A stretch of 64,000 nucleotides of DNA from Okeania sp. KiyG1 (lineage in GTDB: Bacteria > Cyanobacteriota > Cyanobacteriia > Cyanobacteriales > Microcoleaceae), in the NCBI RefSeq assembly GCF_014132355.1, contig NZ_BLZO01000085.1, forward strand, positions 1 to 64,000, written 5' to 3'. The notes under the pieces are model-generated. The model searched no databases. It was not told where the DNA came from and saw nothing but the letters and a program-made list of their open reading frames with translations. The first letter of the stretch is position 1; the number at the start of each line of letters is the position of its first letter. Positions 17,008 to 27,702 of the stretch are shown here, piece after piece. Both the position numbers and the translations under genes were made by a program.

Positions 17008-20000
17008 ATGACATCAACAAATCCTCCAGAAAGTGCAGCAGAAAAATTCCACCAAAAAGCAGAAGCTTATGTAGCCGAAAATAAATTTGATGAGGCGATC
17101 GCTTCTTGTGAATTAGCTATAAAAATAGAAGAAAATTATGCTCCAGCTTACAAAACTTTAGGTAATGTTTGGCAAGCAAAAGGAAAATTAGAAACAGCAG
17201 AAAATTATTATAAAAAGCGTTAGAAATTAAATCAAATTGGCCGGAAATATATGCTAATCTCGGCAGTTTATACGCCATGCAGCAAAAATGGCAAGAGGCA
17301 ATATCCTATTATCAAAAAGCTGTAAACTTGAAGCCAGATTTTGCCGGAGTTTATCGTAATATGACGAAAGTATGGTTACGTTTGGGTAACCAAAAATCTG
17401 CTACATATTGTCAGTACAAAGCATTTTCTCTAGAACCTGAAAAAGCTACCCTAGAAGAAATTCTTAATTTAGGTAAAAATCTACAGCAACAGGGTAGTTT
17501 AAACGAGGCAATATCTTGTTACCGAATTGCTATTAAATTAAATACTAATTCTGTAGAAGCTTATCAAAATTTAGGAGAAGCTTTAAAACAGCAAGGAAAT
17601 TTAGATGAAGCGACAGTTTGTTTTCGCAAAGCTATCGAACTTAGAGCAACTAATACCAAGACAAAAGTAGAAACTTCAACAGATATTAGGGCTAATGAAT
17701 ATAATTTAGTTTCTAGTAAAGAATTAGAGCCGAAAGATACTTTAGTAGGCAGTTTAAATAACCACGAAGAAAATGCTAATGATACTCTAGCTGCGGCAGA
17801 ACAGAAAAATAATATTCCACCTCAACCAACAACTGCCATTAATACTGAAGATATAGAAACTTATATGATGGTGGCAGAGACTTATGTGAATCAGAAAAAA
17901 TGGCAACAAGCAATTACTGTAAGTCAGAAAATTATTTCAATTAAACCAGAACCCAAAGCTTATAAAATAATAGGTAATTCTTTACAAGCTATGGGGAAAT
18001 TACCAGAAGCATTAGATTGGTACAAAAAAGCATTAGAAATTAAACCAGATTTTGTAGAAGTTCATGCAAATTTAGGCACTATATTTGCTCAAAAACAACA
18101 GTGGGAAAAAGCCATACAATATTATCGAAGAGCAATTGCAATTAAACCAGAATTTGCCGGAGCATATCGTAATTTAGCCAAAATTTATACTCAACTTAAT
18201 CAGTCAGCAGCAGCGGCAGAATGTTTATATCAAGTATTAAGACTAGAACCAGGAAAAGCTACAGCAGAAGAATTTTTATTTACTGGAAATACTCTGAATG
18301 AAAGTGGTCAATTACAACAAGCGATCGCTTGTTATCAAGGGGCAATTCAGTTAAAGCCGCAGTTAGTAGAAGCTAGTTATAAATTAGGAGAAATTTTAAT
18401 TCAAAACGAGCAGTGGTCAGAAGCAGTTGCTTGTTATCAAAGAGTCATATCTGCAAATCCAAATAATATAGAAGCTTATCAAAAATTAGGAGATGGTTTA
18501 TTCAACCAGGGACAGTTAGAGCTGGCTTTACAGAATTATCAAAAGGCTCAAAAACTAGAACCGAATAATACAGAAATCAAGCAAAAAATCGGAGAAATTT
18601 ATTATAGATATGGAGAAGATTTCCAAGAACAAGGAAAAGTAGAAGAGGCAGTTCAAGCTTATAGTAAAGCAACGGAAAATTATCCAGAATTTGATATTCC
18701 TTATGGAAAACTAGGGGAAATTTTCTCACAACAGGAAAAATGGGAAGAAGCTGTCAAAGTATATAAAAAAGCAAGTGAAATAAAATCAGATAATTCTTGG
18801 TATCACAATAGTTTAGGAGAAGCTTTCAAGAATTTAGAAAAATGGTCAGAAGCTGTTGAACCTTATCGTCGAGCAATAGAATTAAATCCTGATTTTTCTT
18901 GGTCTCATAATAATTTAGGAGACTGTCTATTAAAACTAGAAAAATGGTCAGAAGCTATTGAACCTTATCGTAAAGCAATAGAATTAAATCCTGACTTTAC
19001 TTGGTCTCATATTAACTTAGGAAAATCTTTGTGGTCAACTGGAAATTGGCAAGAAGCAATAGACCCATATCGTCGCGCCATAGAATTAAAAGCAGACCTA
19101 CCGGAAGCTTATCAAAAATTAGGGGATGCTCTGAAAAAACGCGCTCAATTAGATTTAGATGAAGCCATAAAATGGTACGAAAAAGCCATAGAAAATAATC
19201 CTGAAAATGAACAGCTTTATCATAAAGCATTAGAAATAAAACCAGAAGACCACAAACTTTATTTACAACTAGGCAATACATTAGTAAAAAAAGGGAAAAC
19301 TCATGGAGCGATCGCCTTTTATCAGTTAGGTTTACAAATTAATCCAGATGACCCTGAAATTCAAGCCCAGTTAGAAAAGATATTACCTAAAAAAAAGGTT
19401 TTAAGGGAACAGGAGACAGAGGATAGGCAACAGGAAAATGTCACTCTTTTGAAAAGTGAACAGGAAAATGTCGCTCTTTTGAAAAGGGAAAAGGAAATAG
19501 TAAATAAGGAACAAACAAGTGTTGCTATTTCTCCCTCGACTTCTTCTGTAGTTGAAAAAGAAGATGCCTATCAATTATGGCTAAAAGCAAACTTACCTAG
19601 TTCAGAAAAACTAAAGAAGATGTCGGAAAATTTAGACACTTTTCGATATCAACCATTAATTAGTATTATCTTGCCAGAAAAAACAGCATCTCCAGAGTTC
19701 CAAGAGACTATTGAATCAGTTATAAATCAAGTTTATCCAAACTGGGAAATCTGTTATATTGCCGATAAACTTCCGCAAAATCTAGAAACAGAAAGCAGAA
19801 TAAAATTAGTATTGAAAGATGAAAGTGGAGATATTGCCACAAACTTAAATACTGCCTTAGCATTGGCAACAGGAGATTTTGTCACCCTCTTAAATTCTGA
19901 GGATATCTTAACACCAGATGCTCTTTATGAAATGGTGAAATTGCTAAATCGATATCCCCAAGCAGATATGATTTATTCAGACGAAGATAAATTAACTGAA

Positions 20001-21605
20001 GAAGGGAAATTAACTCAACCATACTTTAAACCAGATTGGTGTCCCGACTCATTTTTATCTCGAATGTACACTGGTCATTTATGTATATATCGCCGAGAAT
20101 TAATAGAAAAATTGAACGGTTTTCGAGCAGGATATGAAAATAATTATGAATATGATTTAATTCTGCGGTTAAGCGAAACAAGTCAAAAAATATTCCACAT
20201 TCCCAAAATACTTTATCACAGCAGAATTTCCGAAAATGGAGTAGCCATAAATCAGACAATTTCAACAGAAACAGCCAAAAAAGCATTAGCAGAAGCATTA
20301 GAAAGACGAGGAGAAAAAGGAACAATTTATAACCTGCCTCAACATCCTGGTTTCTATCAAGTTCGTTATCAAATTCCAGAGAAAAAGCTAGTCAGTATTA
20401 TCATTCCCACCAGAAACTTAGGAGAAATATTAGATAGATGTCTAGAGTCAATCTTTAGCAAAACAACTTACCCAAATTACGAAGTAATATTGATTGACAA
20501 TGGCAGCGACGAATCAAAAACAAAAGATATTATCGAAGGTTGGAAAAATCAAGAACCACAACGTTTCAAATGCTATGAATATGATATTCCTTTCAATTTT
20601 TCCAAGCTCAATAATTTTGCAGCAGAAAAAGCAGAAGGTGATTATTTATTATTCTTAAATAATGACACAGAAGTAAAAACTCCTGACTGGTTAGAAGCAA
20701 TGGTCGAACAAGCACAAAGAGAAAAAATAGGAGCAGTTGGTGCCTTATTGTTATACCCAGATAATACAATTCAACACGCCGGAGTTGTATTAGGAATGCG
20801 GAGCGTAGCAGACCATAGTCATCGTGGTTTTTCTCCCACTGATAGTGGATATAATGGTCAAATTATTTCTGTAAATAATTATTCCGCTGTAACTGCCGCT
20901 TGTTTAATGTGTCGGCGAAAAGTTTTTGAAGAAATTGGAGGCTTTGATGAAGAATTGGCCGTAGCATTTAATGATGTAGATTTATGTTTGAAAATGCTAG
21001 ATAAAGACTATCGAAATATTTATGTACCTCACGCTGTTTTGTATCACCATGAATCGAAAAGTCGAGGAGTAGAAAATACAGGAGAAAAACAATTACGTTT
21101 CCAACAAGAAATTCAGAAGATGAAGCAAAGGTGGAAATATGTAATAGATGAAGATCCTTGTTATAACCCTCATCTAACTCGACAACAAGAAGACTTCAGT
21201 TTAAGGGTTAACACAAATGTCGAAGTTGGTATTTCTTTATATGAAAAAGATGCAGAAATAGTTGGTTGTTCTATAGATGTACCCAAACCAGGAATAGAGC
21301 AAAATATTACTTCTATTTGTATAGGTGGGTGGGTAGTAGGAAAAAAATATCCCCCAGTAACAGTCAAACTAATTTCCTTAACTACATCAGGTAAAGTTTT
21401 ACGAGAAGTTCCTGCTAATTTACATCGTCCAGATGTAGGTAAAATTCATCCTGAGTATCCTGATGCTCAACATTCTGGTTTTTGGGGAGAATTAGAAGTA
21501 ATTGAATTTGCGCCAGAGATGAAAATTTCCTTAGAAGCTATTCTCAAAGATGGTTCTCATGTACGACTGGGAATGGTGAATTTGAAATGTCCTAGTTTGA
21601 TTTAA
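17008..21605 (+). CDS. TPR protein with two GT2 glycosyltransferase domains (one frameshift)
   Basis: One long gene read in two frames: 17008-17223 (71 residues) and 17277-21605 (1442 residues, continuous in frame from about 17219). At 17214-17221 the sequence TATAAAAAGCGTTAG ends frame one; adding one A restores YYKKALEIKSNWPEIYANLG. TPR units fill the first half. A first GT2-like domain (PLISIILPEKTASPEF, DEDKLTEEGKLTQPYFKPDW, with DEDK as a DxD-type element) starts near residue 793 of the long frame. A second (VSIIIPTRNLGEILDRCLES, FLNNDTEV) starts near 1040. A short beta-rich domain ends the protein. Two GT2 modules in one chain suggest a polymerase of alternating sugars or rhamnan-type glycan. 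A repeat-derived segment (QENVTLLKSEQENVALLK) joins the TPR and GT2 parts. Confidence 0.85.
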
Positions 21606-22052
21606 AAGGAAGAAGGAAGAAAGAAGAAGGAAGAAGGAAGAAGGAAGAAGGAAGAGGGAAGAGGAATAGTAGAACAGTTCAAAAGTTGAAAACTCAGACA
21701 ACTTCAAGAATTTAGAATTTAGAATTACCTCTTCTTGAAAACGGATAGGATTGACTAATCATGAAAATCTTTTCTCTCTTGGTCGATTGGATATGGCGAG
21801 GAGACCCGTTCTTATCAGAGCCGCTCCGCTTTTAGCGCAGCTTTGCGATAGCAAACGCCATCCCACCCTTCGGGAAGCTCCGCTAACGACCGCTTGTTTC
21901 TCCTTTAAAGGAGAGGATTTTTACCTTAATTATTCGGTAAAATTTTTCCTTATTTCTTCTTCCTTCTGCTATACCATTACATCTGGACATGAATTGATAG
22001 ATGTGGGATTTGAACCTGTAATTTAAGTTAGCTGAAGATATGGGAGTTAAAT
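21606..22052. repeat. AAGGAAG microsatellite and family B repeat
   Basis: GGAAGAA heptamers at 21604-21665, TTTAGAA units, then a family B copy in inverse orientation at about 21730-21955. The B copy includes TTGGTCGATTGGATATGGCG and hairpin-rich GCGCAGCTTTGCGATAGC inserted in it, and ends CTCCTTTAAAGGAGAGG then TTAATTATTCGGTAAAAT. No gene seen; open frames here are composed of repeats. Confidence 0.6.
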
Positions 22053-22346
22053 AGGGTTTGCTGATTAAATCTAAAAGCATTGAAATATAAAGACAAGTGC
22101 CTTTTTGTGGCCTTTAAAAAGTACCTGGTATCACGTCTAAAACGCTCAAAAAGGGGCGTATTTTAGGCTCATAGTTGGGCAGAAAAATCATTCTTACAAT
22201 TCTTACTCCTACCTCCTCGCTCATTCCCATTTCTTCCCCTCCTGGGAGGGGTTAGGGGTGGGTTGTCTCCTGTCTTCTGTCTTCTGTCTCCTGTATCCTG
22301 TCTCCTGTCTCCTACCCCAGCAAAAAGACTTTCCATAAGCAAACCT
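22053..22346 (-). mobile_element. MITE-like element, family A (inverse)
   Basis: AGGGTTTGCTGATTAAATC at the left and CATAAGCAAACCT at the right, with CTCCTACCTCCTCGCTCATT and CCTGTCT heptamers inside; orientation opposite to the copies at 1129 and 9160. It contains the extra insert CTCCTGGGAGGGGTTAGGGG. Confidence 0.65.
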
Positions 22347-22395
22347 TAAATAGGAACTTTTGGAAATTGGTATAAAAATAAAATTCATAGATTAT

Positions 22396-23308
22396 TCAAA
22401 TATCTTGATTATTAAAATCAACTTTTTCGTAAAGGTAACTAAATCCTGTTTCAAAATCTAGAGCAGTTAACTTTAATCTTGACTCTTCAAATTCATAATA
22501 TGTAACTTCCCATTTATCCTCAGAAGTTTTAGCATACTGTTCGATATAAAACTGATATTGGTCAATCAAAATATACTCTTTAAACTCAGGAATTGACCGA
22601 TAAAATTTAAACTTATCTCCTCGGTCATAATTTGCTGTTGATTTTGATAATACTTCAACAATTATTAAGGGATTAGTAACTGTATCTGTACGACTTTGAT
22701 GATAGGTTGGTTTATCTTCAATTATCATAATATCGGGGTTATTTCAGTTATCAGTTATCAGTTATCAGTTATCAGTTATCAGTACTTTTGCAGTAATACC
22801 AATTTGAAAAAAGAATGCTACAAAAAGGTAGACCTTGATCGGATATGCTTAAAAATAGCTAGTCTAGTTAATTTTAGATAGTTATTTATATCGTTTTTAC
22901 ATTTTTTAAAATATTTATCCCTTCTTCCTTCTTCCCTCTTCCTTCTTTCTTACTTCTACCATTCGTAACAAACATTTATCAAATTGGTATAAGGAGGCAA
23001 GAAAACAAGGAATTATCTTTTTTTGTCCCTTAAAAGGGGAGGCTTTAGACCACAATTTCTCGGTAAGTATATAAATAAGAATCGGGTATCCATAAACGAA
23101 CATCACCGATAAATACACGATAATTTTTGCCTTTTAAAGCAAACTTTAAGTAAGCACAAAAATTACTGGCAATTTCATTATGATTAGTAGTTCCACCTGT
23201 CATTGATATTATTTCTCCATCTAGATATTCATGTTTATCTTCAGAATTTTCCTCTAATAATAAATATTCTTCTGGAGTATATACTTTCTCGTGTGTCTGA
23301 ATTTGCAT
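22396..23308 (-). pseudogene. Uma2 family (DUF820) nuclease-like gene split by a repeat insertion
   Basis: N-terminal part (from about 23308): MQIQTHEKVYTPEEYLLLEE, DGEIISMTGGTTNHN, FIGDVRLWIPDSYLYTY. C-terminal part (22396-22740): DIMIIEDKPTYHQ, NPLIIVEVLSKSTANYDRG, FKEYILIDQYQ. These are consecutive pieces of a Uma2 protein, which has a PD-(D/E)xK-like fold (D in DIMI, ExxS in EVLS). Between TY and (P)DIM lie about 320 bp of repeats including a family C MITE (22796-22990) and GTTATCA heptamers, which put a stop after REIVV. It is a close relative of the intact gene at 37158. Dead unless the insert is spliced out, for which there is no sign. Confidence 0.85.
22796..22990. mobile_element. MITE-like element, family C (ATACCAATTTGA ends)
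   Basis: ATACCAATTTGAAAAAAGAA at the left and ATTTATCAAATTGGTAT at the right, giving inverted ends ATACCAATTTGA / TCAAATTGGTAT. Inside are GACCTTGATCGGATATGCTT and a CTTCTTCC-type microsatellite. A copy in the other orientation lies at 33716-33930; a short relative is at 30748-30839. Confidence 0.75.
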
Positions 23309-23320
23309 ATTTTTTTCCAA

Positions 23321-23888
23321 GAGTATTAGACTTCTTGCAGAAGTCAGGGAATAGGGAATAGGGAATAGGGAATAGGGAATAGGGAATAGGGGGATGAAAT
23401 TGTTGATTTCAGATATTGAATTGATGTAAGTAACACCTTTGCAAGAGGTCTATTGCTAATAAACAAGAGGTCTATTGCTAATAAATAAGTAGTCATGCAA
23501 AATAAATTTCCTAGTTTAAAGAGGGAACAGGAAACAGGAAGTCAATAGGATGTGTAATTAATTTTGCTTATGAATTTATTAGGACTGAAGCAAAACGATC
23601 TGTTATACTAAATTCATTTGTCAAACACTACTCAAGGTTCTTGTTAAGTTACTAGGAATCTTCACTTGTTTTATGTTTTATTCCATAATATTTAGACAGT
23701 AGGAATTAACGGCCGTTAACCCCTACAAATGATGTATAATTTCGTCTTTGGCGTAAGTCTTGATTATATTAGACTTTTAGCAAAAGTAACAATTCAATTT
23801 TTTCCTATATTTAATGAATTGGCATCTACTTTTTCCCGATGATTCTATTTTAAGATAATGACTAAAAACACTAAAACTACTAAATTAT
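23321..23888. other. intergenic region before the FAD oxidoreductase gene
   Basis: GGGAATA heptamers at 23347-23390; a 23-bp direct repeat GCAAGAGGTCTATTGCTAAT (about 23441 and 23464, second copy starting ACAAGAGG); a 14-bp perfect palindrome TTAACGGCCGTTAA (about 23707). The last 150 bp are AT-rich and probably contain the promoter of the following gene. No gene seen. Confidence 0.5.
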
Positions 23889-25001
23889 ATGTTTGATTGT
23901 ATTATAGTTGGCTCTGGACCCGCAGGAGCAAGTGCCGCATATCATCTAGCAAAAAACGGACGTTCTGTATTAGTCTTAGAAAAAGAATCTTTACCTCGAT
24001 ATAAACCCTGTGGAGGTGGAGTTTCTCCCATTGTTCAACAGTGGTTTGATTTTGATTTTACACCAGCTATTTCTCTGAAAATAAACTCTATTCGTTATAC
24101 TTGGAAAAAAGGCGATCTAGTAGAAGTTAACCTAAAAAATCAAGAACCAATTTGGATGGTACGCCGAGAAGTTTTTGATTATTTTATCGTTCAGCAAGCG
24201 CAAAAACAGGGAGCAGAAATTAGAGATAAAGCTAAAGTTATAGGCATAGAATTTAAGCACAATAACTGGCAAGTTAATACCAATAATCAATCATTTATCA
24301 GTCGTTATTTAATTGCTGCTGATGGAGCTAAAGGTTCCATGGCTAAATGGTTAGGTTTTAACAATCGTAAACACTTTTCAGGTGGTGCTATGGAAATAGA
24401 AGTACCAGTTGAAAATCAACAAATTGATAGTGCTTATTTTGAATTTGGAATGTTAAATAACGGCTATGTTTGGAACTTTCCCAAAGCTGATGGATACTCA
24501 ATAGGAGTCGGTACATTTTGGCGAAAACATGGTCAAAATTTTGGAGCTTTATTAACAGAATATGCCACAATGTTTGAGGTAGATATTCAAAATGTTCAGA
24601 AATTTGGTCATCCTTTATGTTTGTGGAATGGCAATCAAAAATTACATACACAAAATGCAGTTTTAGCAGGAGAAGCAGCTTGTATTGTTGACCCTTTTAC
24701 TGCTGAAGGAATTCGCCCTTCTATATTTACAGGTATTAAAGCAGCCGCAGCAATTAATAATTCCCTAAATGGCGATCTATTTGCTTTAGAAAAATACAGT
24801 CAAGTAGTTAATGAAGAATGGGGTAAAGATATGGTTTGGGCACAACGTTTAGCCCAAGGATTTTCTCACTTTTCACATATTGGTTATCAAGTAGGTGTGA
24901 AGCGACCTCGCGCTACTACTATTATGACTAAAATTTTGTCTGGAGAATTAAGTTATTCAGATGTGGTAGGTTCTGCTTTACGAAAACTTTGGCAAAGATG
25001 A
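23889..25001 (+). CDS. geranylgeranyl reductase family FAD-dependent oxidoreductase
   Basis: 370 residues. N-terminal FAD-binding Rossmann motif IIVGSGPAGASAAYHLAKNG with the acidic end LVLEKE, then the family motif YKPCGGGVSP (ChlP/GGR style). The second FAD-contact motif LAGEAACIVDPFTAEGIRPS is at about 258-280, and a GG-reductase-type substrate region follows. Members saturate isoprenoid double bonds, for example geranylgeranyl to phytyl groups. The protein is shorter than the usual ChlP (about 400) and is probably a paralogue rather than the chlorophyll enzyme. It stands alone with repeats on both sides. Frame is intact. Confidence 0.88.
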   Translation: MFDCIIVGSGPAGASAAYHLAKNGRSVLVLEKESLPRYKPCGGGVSPIVQQWFDFDFTPAISLKINSIRYTWKKGDLVEVNLKNQEPIWMVRREVFDYFIVQQAQKQGAEIRDKAKVIGIEFKHNNWQVNTNNQSFISRYLIAADGAKGSMAKWLGFNNRKHFSGGAMEIEVPVENQQIDSAYFEFGMLNNGYVWNFPKADGYSIGVGTFWRKHGQNFGALLTEYATMFEVDIQNVQKFGHPLCLWNGNQKLHTQNAVLAGEAACIVDPFTAEGIRPSIFTGIKAAAAINNSLNGDLFALEKYSQVVNEEWGKDMVWAQRLAQGFSHFSHIGYQVGVKRPRATTIMTKILSGELSYSDVVGSALRKLWQR

Positions 25002-25128
25002 AAATTTATTCTAAATGAAGGCAGAAGACATAAGGAAAAAAAGGAGAAAGCTCAAGATAATTTGAGCATTTCTTCGGTATTGTTAGTTCTTAAATTTTAT
25101 TTATAACTGGCCTGTCCGAATATGATAT

Positions 25129-25289
25129 TACAGCGCTTTTCATTTGAGTAGACCACAAAATTATTTTTGGCGCTTAGAGTAGGGAGTAGGGAGTAGGGAG
25201 TAGGGAGTAGGGAGTAGGGAGTAGGGAGTAGAAAAATGCTTTTGGGTTGCCCATACTAACTGTAGTCTATCCATGTGAAAAGCGCTATA
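25129..25289. mobile_element. MITE-like element, family D (AGCGCTTTTCA ends)
   Basis: ACAGCGCTTTTCATTTGAGT at the left and ATCCATGTGAAAAGCGCTAT at the right are imperfect inverted ends of about 25 bp, extended by GTAGACCA / TAGTCTAT. The centre is eight GTAGGGA heptamers. It may be followed or preceded by a family T trace (GTCCGAATATGATATT at 25113). No second copy was recognised in the window. Confidence 0.7.
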
Positions 25290-25371
25290 AGATGTAGTAA
25301 AACTTTCGATATTGAGTATTATACCTATCAATTTTAGCTGATAGCTGAGAGCTGAATGCTAATAGCTAATT

Positions 25372-25641
25372 AGGGCTTGCTGATTAAATCTAAAAGCATT
25401 GACACATAAAGACTTTAGCTTTTTTGGGGTCTAATTGCAGTGCGCTTGTTTCAGTCTAAAACGTTCAAAAAGTTAGTATTTTAGGTAAGAGTTGGGCAGA
25501 ACAATCTTGGGACAATTCTTACTCCTACCTCCTCGCTCATTCCCATTTCTCCTGTCTCCTGTCTTCCCCTCCAGGGAGGGGTTAGGGGTGGGTTGTCTCC
25601 TGTCTCCTCCCCCTACTAAAAGACTTTTGAGCGCAAACCCT
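25372..25641 (-). mobile_element. MITE-like element, family A (inverse)
   Basis: TAGGGCTTGCTGATTAAATC at the left, GAGCGCAAACCCTA at the right. Contains CTACCTCCTCGCTCATTCCC and an embedded CCCCTCCAGGGAGGGGTTAG repeat. AGCTGATAGCTGAGAGCTG repeats precede it (25335-25370). Confidence 0.65.
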
Positions 25642-25643
25642 AA

Positions 25644-26600
25644 TTAATAAATTAAATCATCTTTAATTAAAGCTTTAAACTTAGGATTTGAGCTAATTTT
25701 AAAAAAATGAGCATCAGTTTCTGCCATCTCTCTATATGGCTGACCAGCACCTAAATTAATTGCTTGTTCTAAATTTTCAATAGCTAAATATGGCTTATCC
25801 TGCAAAGCATAACAACGAGCTTTATTATAGTAAGCCAAAGAATAATCTGACTGAATTTTTATGGCTTGGTCAAAACAAGCGATCGCCTCAACCCAATCTC
25901 CTAAATTGGATAAAGCTTGACCCAAATTATTCCAAGCTTCCTGATAGTCTACTTTAATCTCTATGGCTTTTTCATAACTAATAATTTCTCTTTTAGTATT
26001 CCCCAAATAAAATAAAGTTTTTCCTTGAAAATTCCAAGCTATATAATGATTAGGCTTAAGTTTAATAACTTTTTCAAAAGAATTCAAGGCTTCCTGATAC
26101 CTTCCTAATTCAAATAATGCCTTGCCTTGATTATGCCAAGCTTGGTATAAACTTGGTTTAATTTTTATTGCTTGTTTGTAATTTTCAACTGCTTCTCGAT
26201 AATGTCCTAAACTACTCCAAGTATTTCCAGCATTGTACCAGGCTTGATATAAATCTGGTTTAATTTTTGTGGCTCTCTCAAAAGAAATTATCGCTTCCCG
26301 ATGTTGTTCTAAATTATTGAGTAAATTACCTCGGTTATACCAAACTAAATGAGAATTTGGTTGAATTTCTATCGCACGATTAAAATTATTTAAAGCTGAC
26401 TGGAATCTACCTATTAATTTCAAGGAATTACCTCGATTATTCCAGGCTTCATAGTAATCTGGCTTAATTTTTATTGCCCGATTAAAAGCAGTAATAGCTT
26501 GTTGATGCTTCCCCAATTTACTAAAATTTACTCCCATATTGTACCAGCTCTGATAATCATCTGGGGAGATTTTTATTCGTCCATCCATTTCATTTTTCAA
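25644..26600 (-). CDS. tetratricopeptide repeat protein
   Basis: 318 residues made almost entirely of about eight 34-residue TPR units with the sub-family pattern YYEAWNNRGNSLKLIGRFQ and ALNNFNRAIEIQP, typical of cyanobacterial TPR proteins. No enzymatic domain and no signal peptide, so a protein-protein scaffold is likely. The ATG at 26598-26600 is chosen; the first TPR starts within 15 residues of it. A final degenerate unit (REMAETDAHFFKISSNPKFK) ends the protein, as in many of these proteins. The partner is unknown. Confidence 0.88.
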   Translation of the reverse strand: MKNEMDGRIKISPDDYQSWYNMGVNFSKLGKHQQAITAFNRAIKIKPDYYEAWNNRGNSLKLIGRFQSALNNFNRAIEIQPNSHLVWYNRGNLLNNLEQHREAIISFERATKIKPDLYQAWYNAGNTWSSLGHYREAVENYKQAIKIKPSLYQAWHNQGKALFELGRYQEALNSFEKVIKLKPNHYIAWNFQGKTLFYLGNTKREIISYEKAIEIKVDYQEAWNNLGQALSNLGDWVEAIACFDQAIKIQSDYSLAYYNKARCYALQDKPYLAIENLEQAINLGAGQPYREMAETDAHFFKISSNPKFKALIKDDLIY

Positions 26601-26612
26601 GGGAGAAGAATT

Positions 26613-26731
26613 AACGAAGTCAGAAGTCAGAAGTCAGAAATCAGAAGTTATTTTTGTAATGGGGATTTGAGCAAACCTCCAAAAATATTTCGCCTTAAAA
26701 GGCCTGGTTGCGCGACCCAATTATTTTGATA
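26613..26731 (+). repeat. dispersed repeat family J
   Basis: TAACGAAGTCAGAAGTCAGA, TTATTTTTGTAATGGGGATT, TTCGCCTTAAAAGGC and a final CCAATTATTTTGAT parallel the copy at 6632-6735. It lies directly upstream of the TPR gene start and may carry its promoter on the minus strand. Confidence 0.6.
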
Positions 26732-26779
26732 AATAGCTTTAATCATTATGGTCTTGATATTCAAAGATTTCTACTTATG

Positions 26780-27000
26780 TTTTAGGGAACAGGCAATAGG
26801 GAATAGGGAATAGAAATAATTACCAATGGATAATTGATAATTGATAATTGATAATTGATAATTAATCGAATCTAGGTTTAAAGCCTCTCTTTTAAGGAGA
26901 AAAAAGAAATCAGATTCCTTTATATTCAATTCCGTAACGGTTTTAACCAGAGGTAATTATTCATTATCCATTATCCATTAATGAAATATAGGTGTACCTC
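26780..27000. repeat. family B repeat with GATAATT microsatellites
   Basis: GGGAATA and TGATAAT heptamers (26785-26860), GGTTTAAAGCCTCTCTTTTA with AAGGAG (26877-26910), CGGTTTTAACCAGAGGTAAT, then CATTATC units. Same layout as family B copies at 58630, 60440, 61150 and 63545. Confidence 0.6.
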
Positions 27001-27035
27001 ATTAGTTTGAGAAACGCTATATAAAATTTTATCAA

Positions 27036-27583
27036 TTATTTTAAATCTAATAATCCACTGGTTTTTAACTTGGGATTAAAACGAATATTTTCTTCTAAAC
27101 CTCTAGTTTTTAATATTTCTAAAATATTAGCTTCAACTCGCCTAGATATATTTTTTAAGAGTTTTTCTTTAGCAACTTCATCAATTAATGGGTCGTGATA
27201 TTGTATTGCTTCTGCTTCTGTCATTTCTTGTTTAGCATCTATTGGTTGATTCCACTTTGCTTCTGCAATATCATTACCTATAGGTAAAGAACCATTTTCA
27301 TTAATCCAAGCAGTTTTTATACCTTCTAATATAGTACGATTCGGACGTTCAGTAGTTTGTGCTTTTAGCCAATAGCAACTATTAGGTTGACGGACTAAGT
27401 GTTGTTTCATGCTCTGATATATATCACGAGAATAACCTACAAATAGTAATTTTTATCCTGGTCGAAAATTCCATAAACACCTATTTTTCCTTGTAAAGAA
27501 ATTGGTAATTTTCCTTGAGAATTAATATAAGGTAAGTATTCTAATTTAGACAATTCTGGGATTTGCATTTGAGTATTAGTCAT
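27036..27583 (-). CDS. GIY-YIG nuclease-like protein (one frameshift)
   Basis: The plausible start is the ATG at 27581-27583: MTNTQMQIPELSKLEYLPYI, then LQGKIGVYGIFDQDK, the GIY-YIG-like beginning (GVYGIF). Frame one hits a stop after DKNYYL. If one A is added to the A5 run in GATAAAAATTAC (about 27452-27456) it continues DKKLLFVGYSRDIYQSMKQH and the 124-residue open frame to 27036 (QPNSCYWLKAQTTERPNR...). In this cyanobacterial family VGYSRDI supplies the conserved Tyr-Ser-Arg block. The gene is therefore either a recent pseudogene, a sequencing undercall, or one read by slippage. Nuclease activity is not proven for this branch. Confidence 0.7.
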
Positions 27584-27702
27584 TGTTTGAAATTTTCCTG
27601 TTCAGGGGTAGTGTTAATTAATTAGGAATTAGATAAAAAAAGCTTCGATCATAAACTAGCTGATAGCTGACTGCTGTTGGCGCAGCATTCCGGAGGAAAT
27701 GC

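Noticed and set aside
17214-17221. Classical -1 programmed frameshift site in the TPR-GT2 gene
   Set aside because: The heptamer TAAAAAG lacks the A AAA AAG form and no clear stem-loop follows; kept only as one explanation for the missing A.
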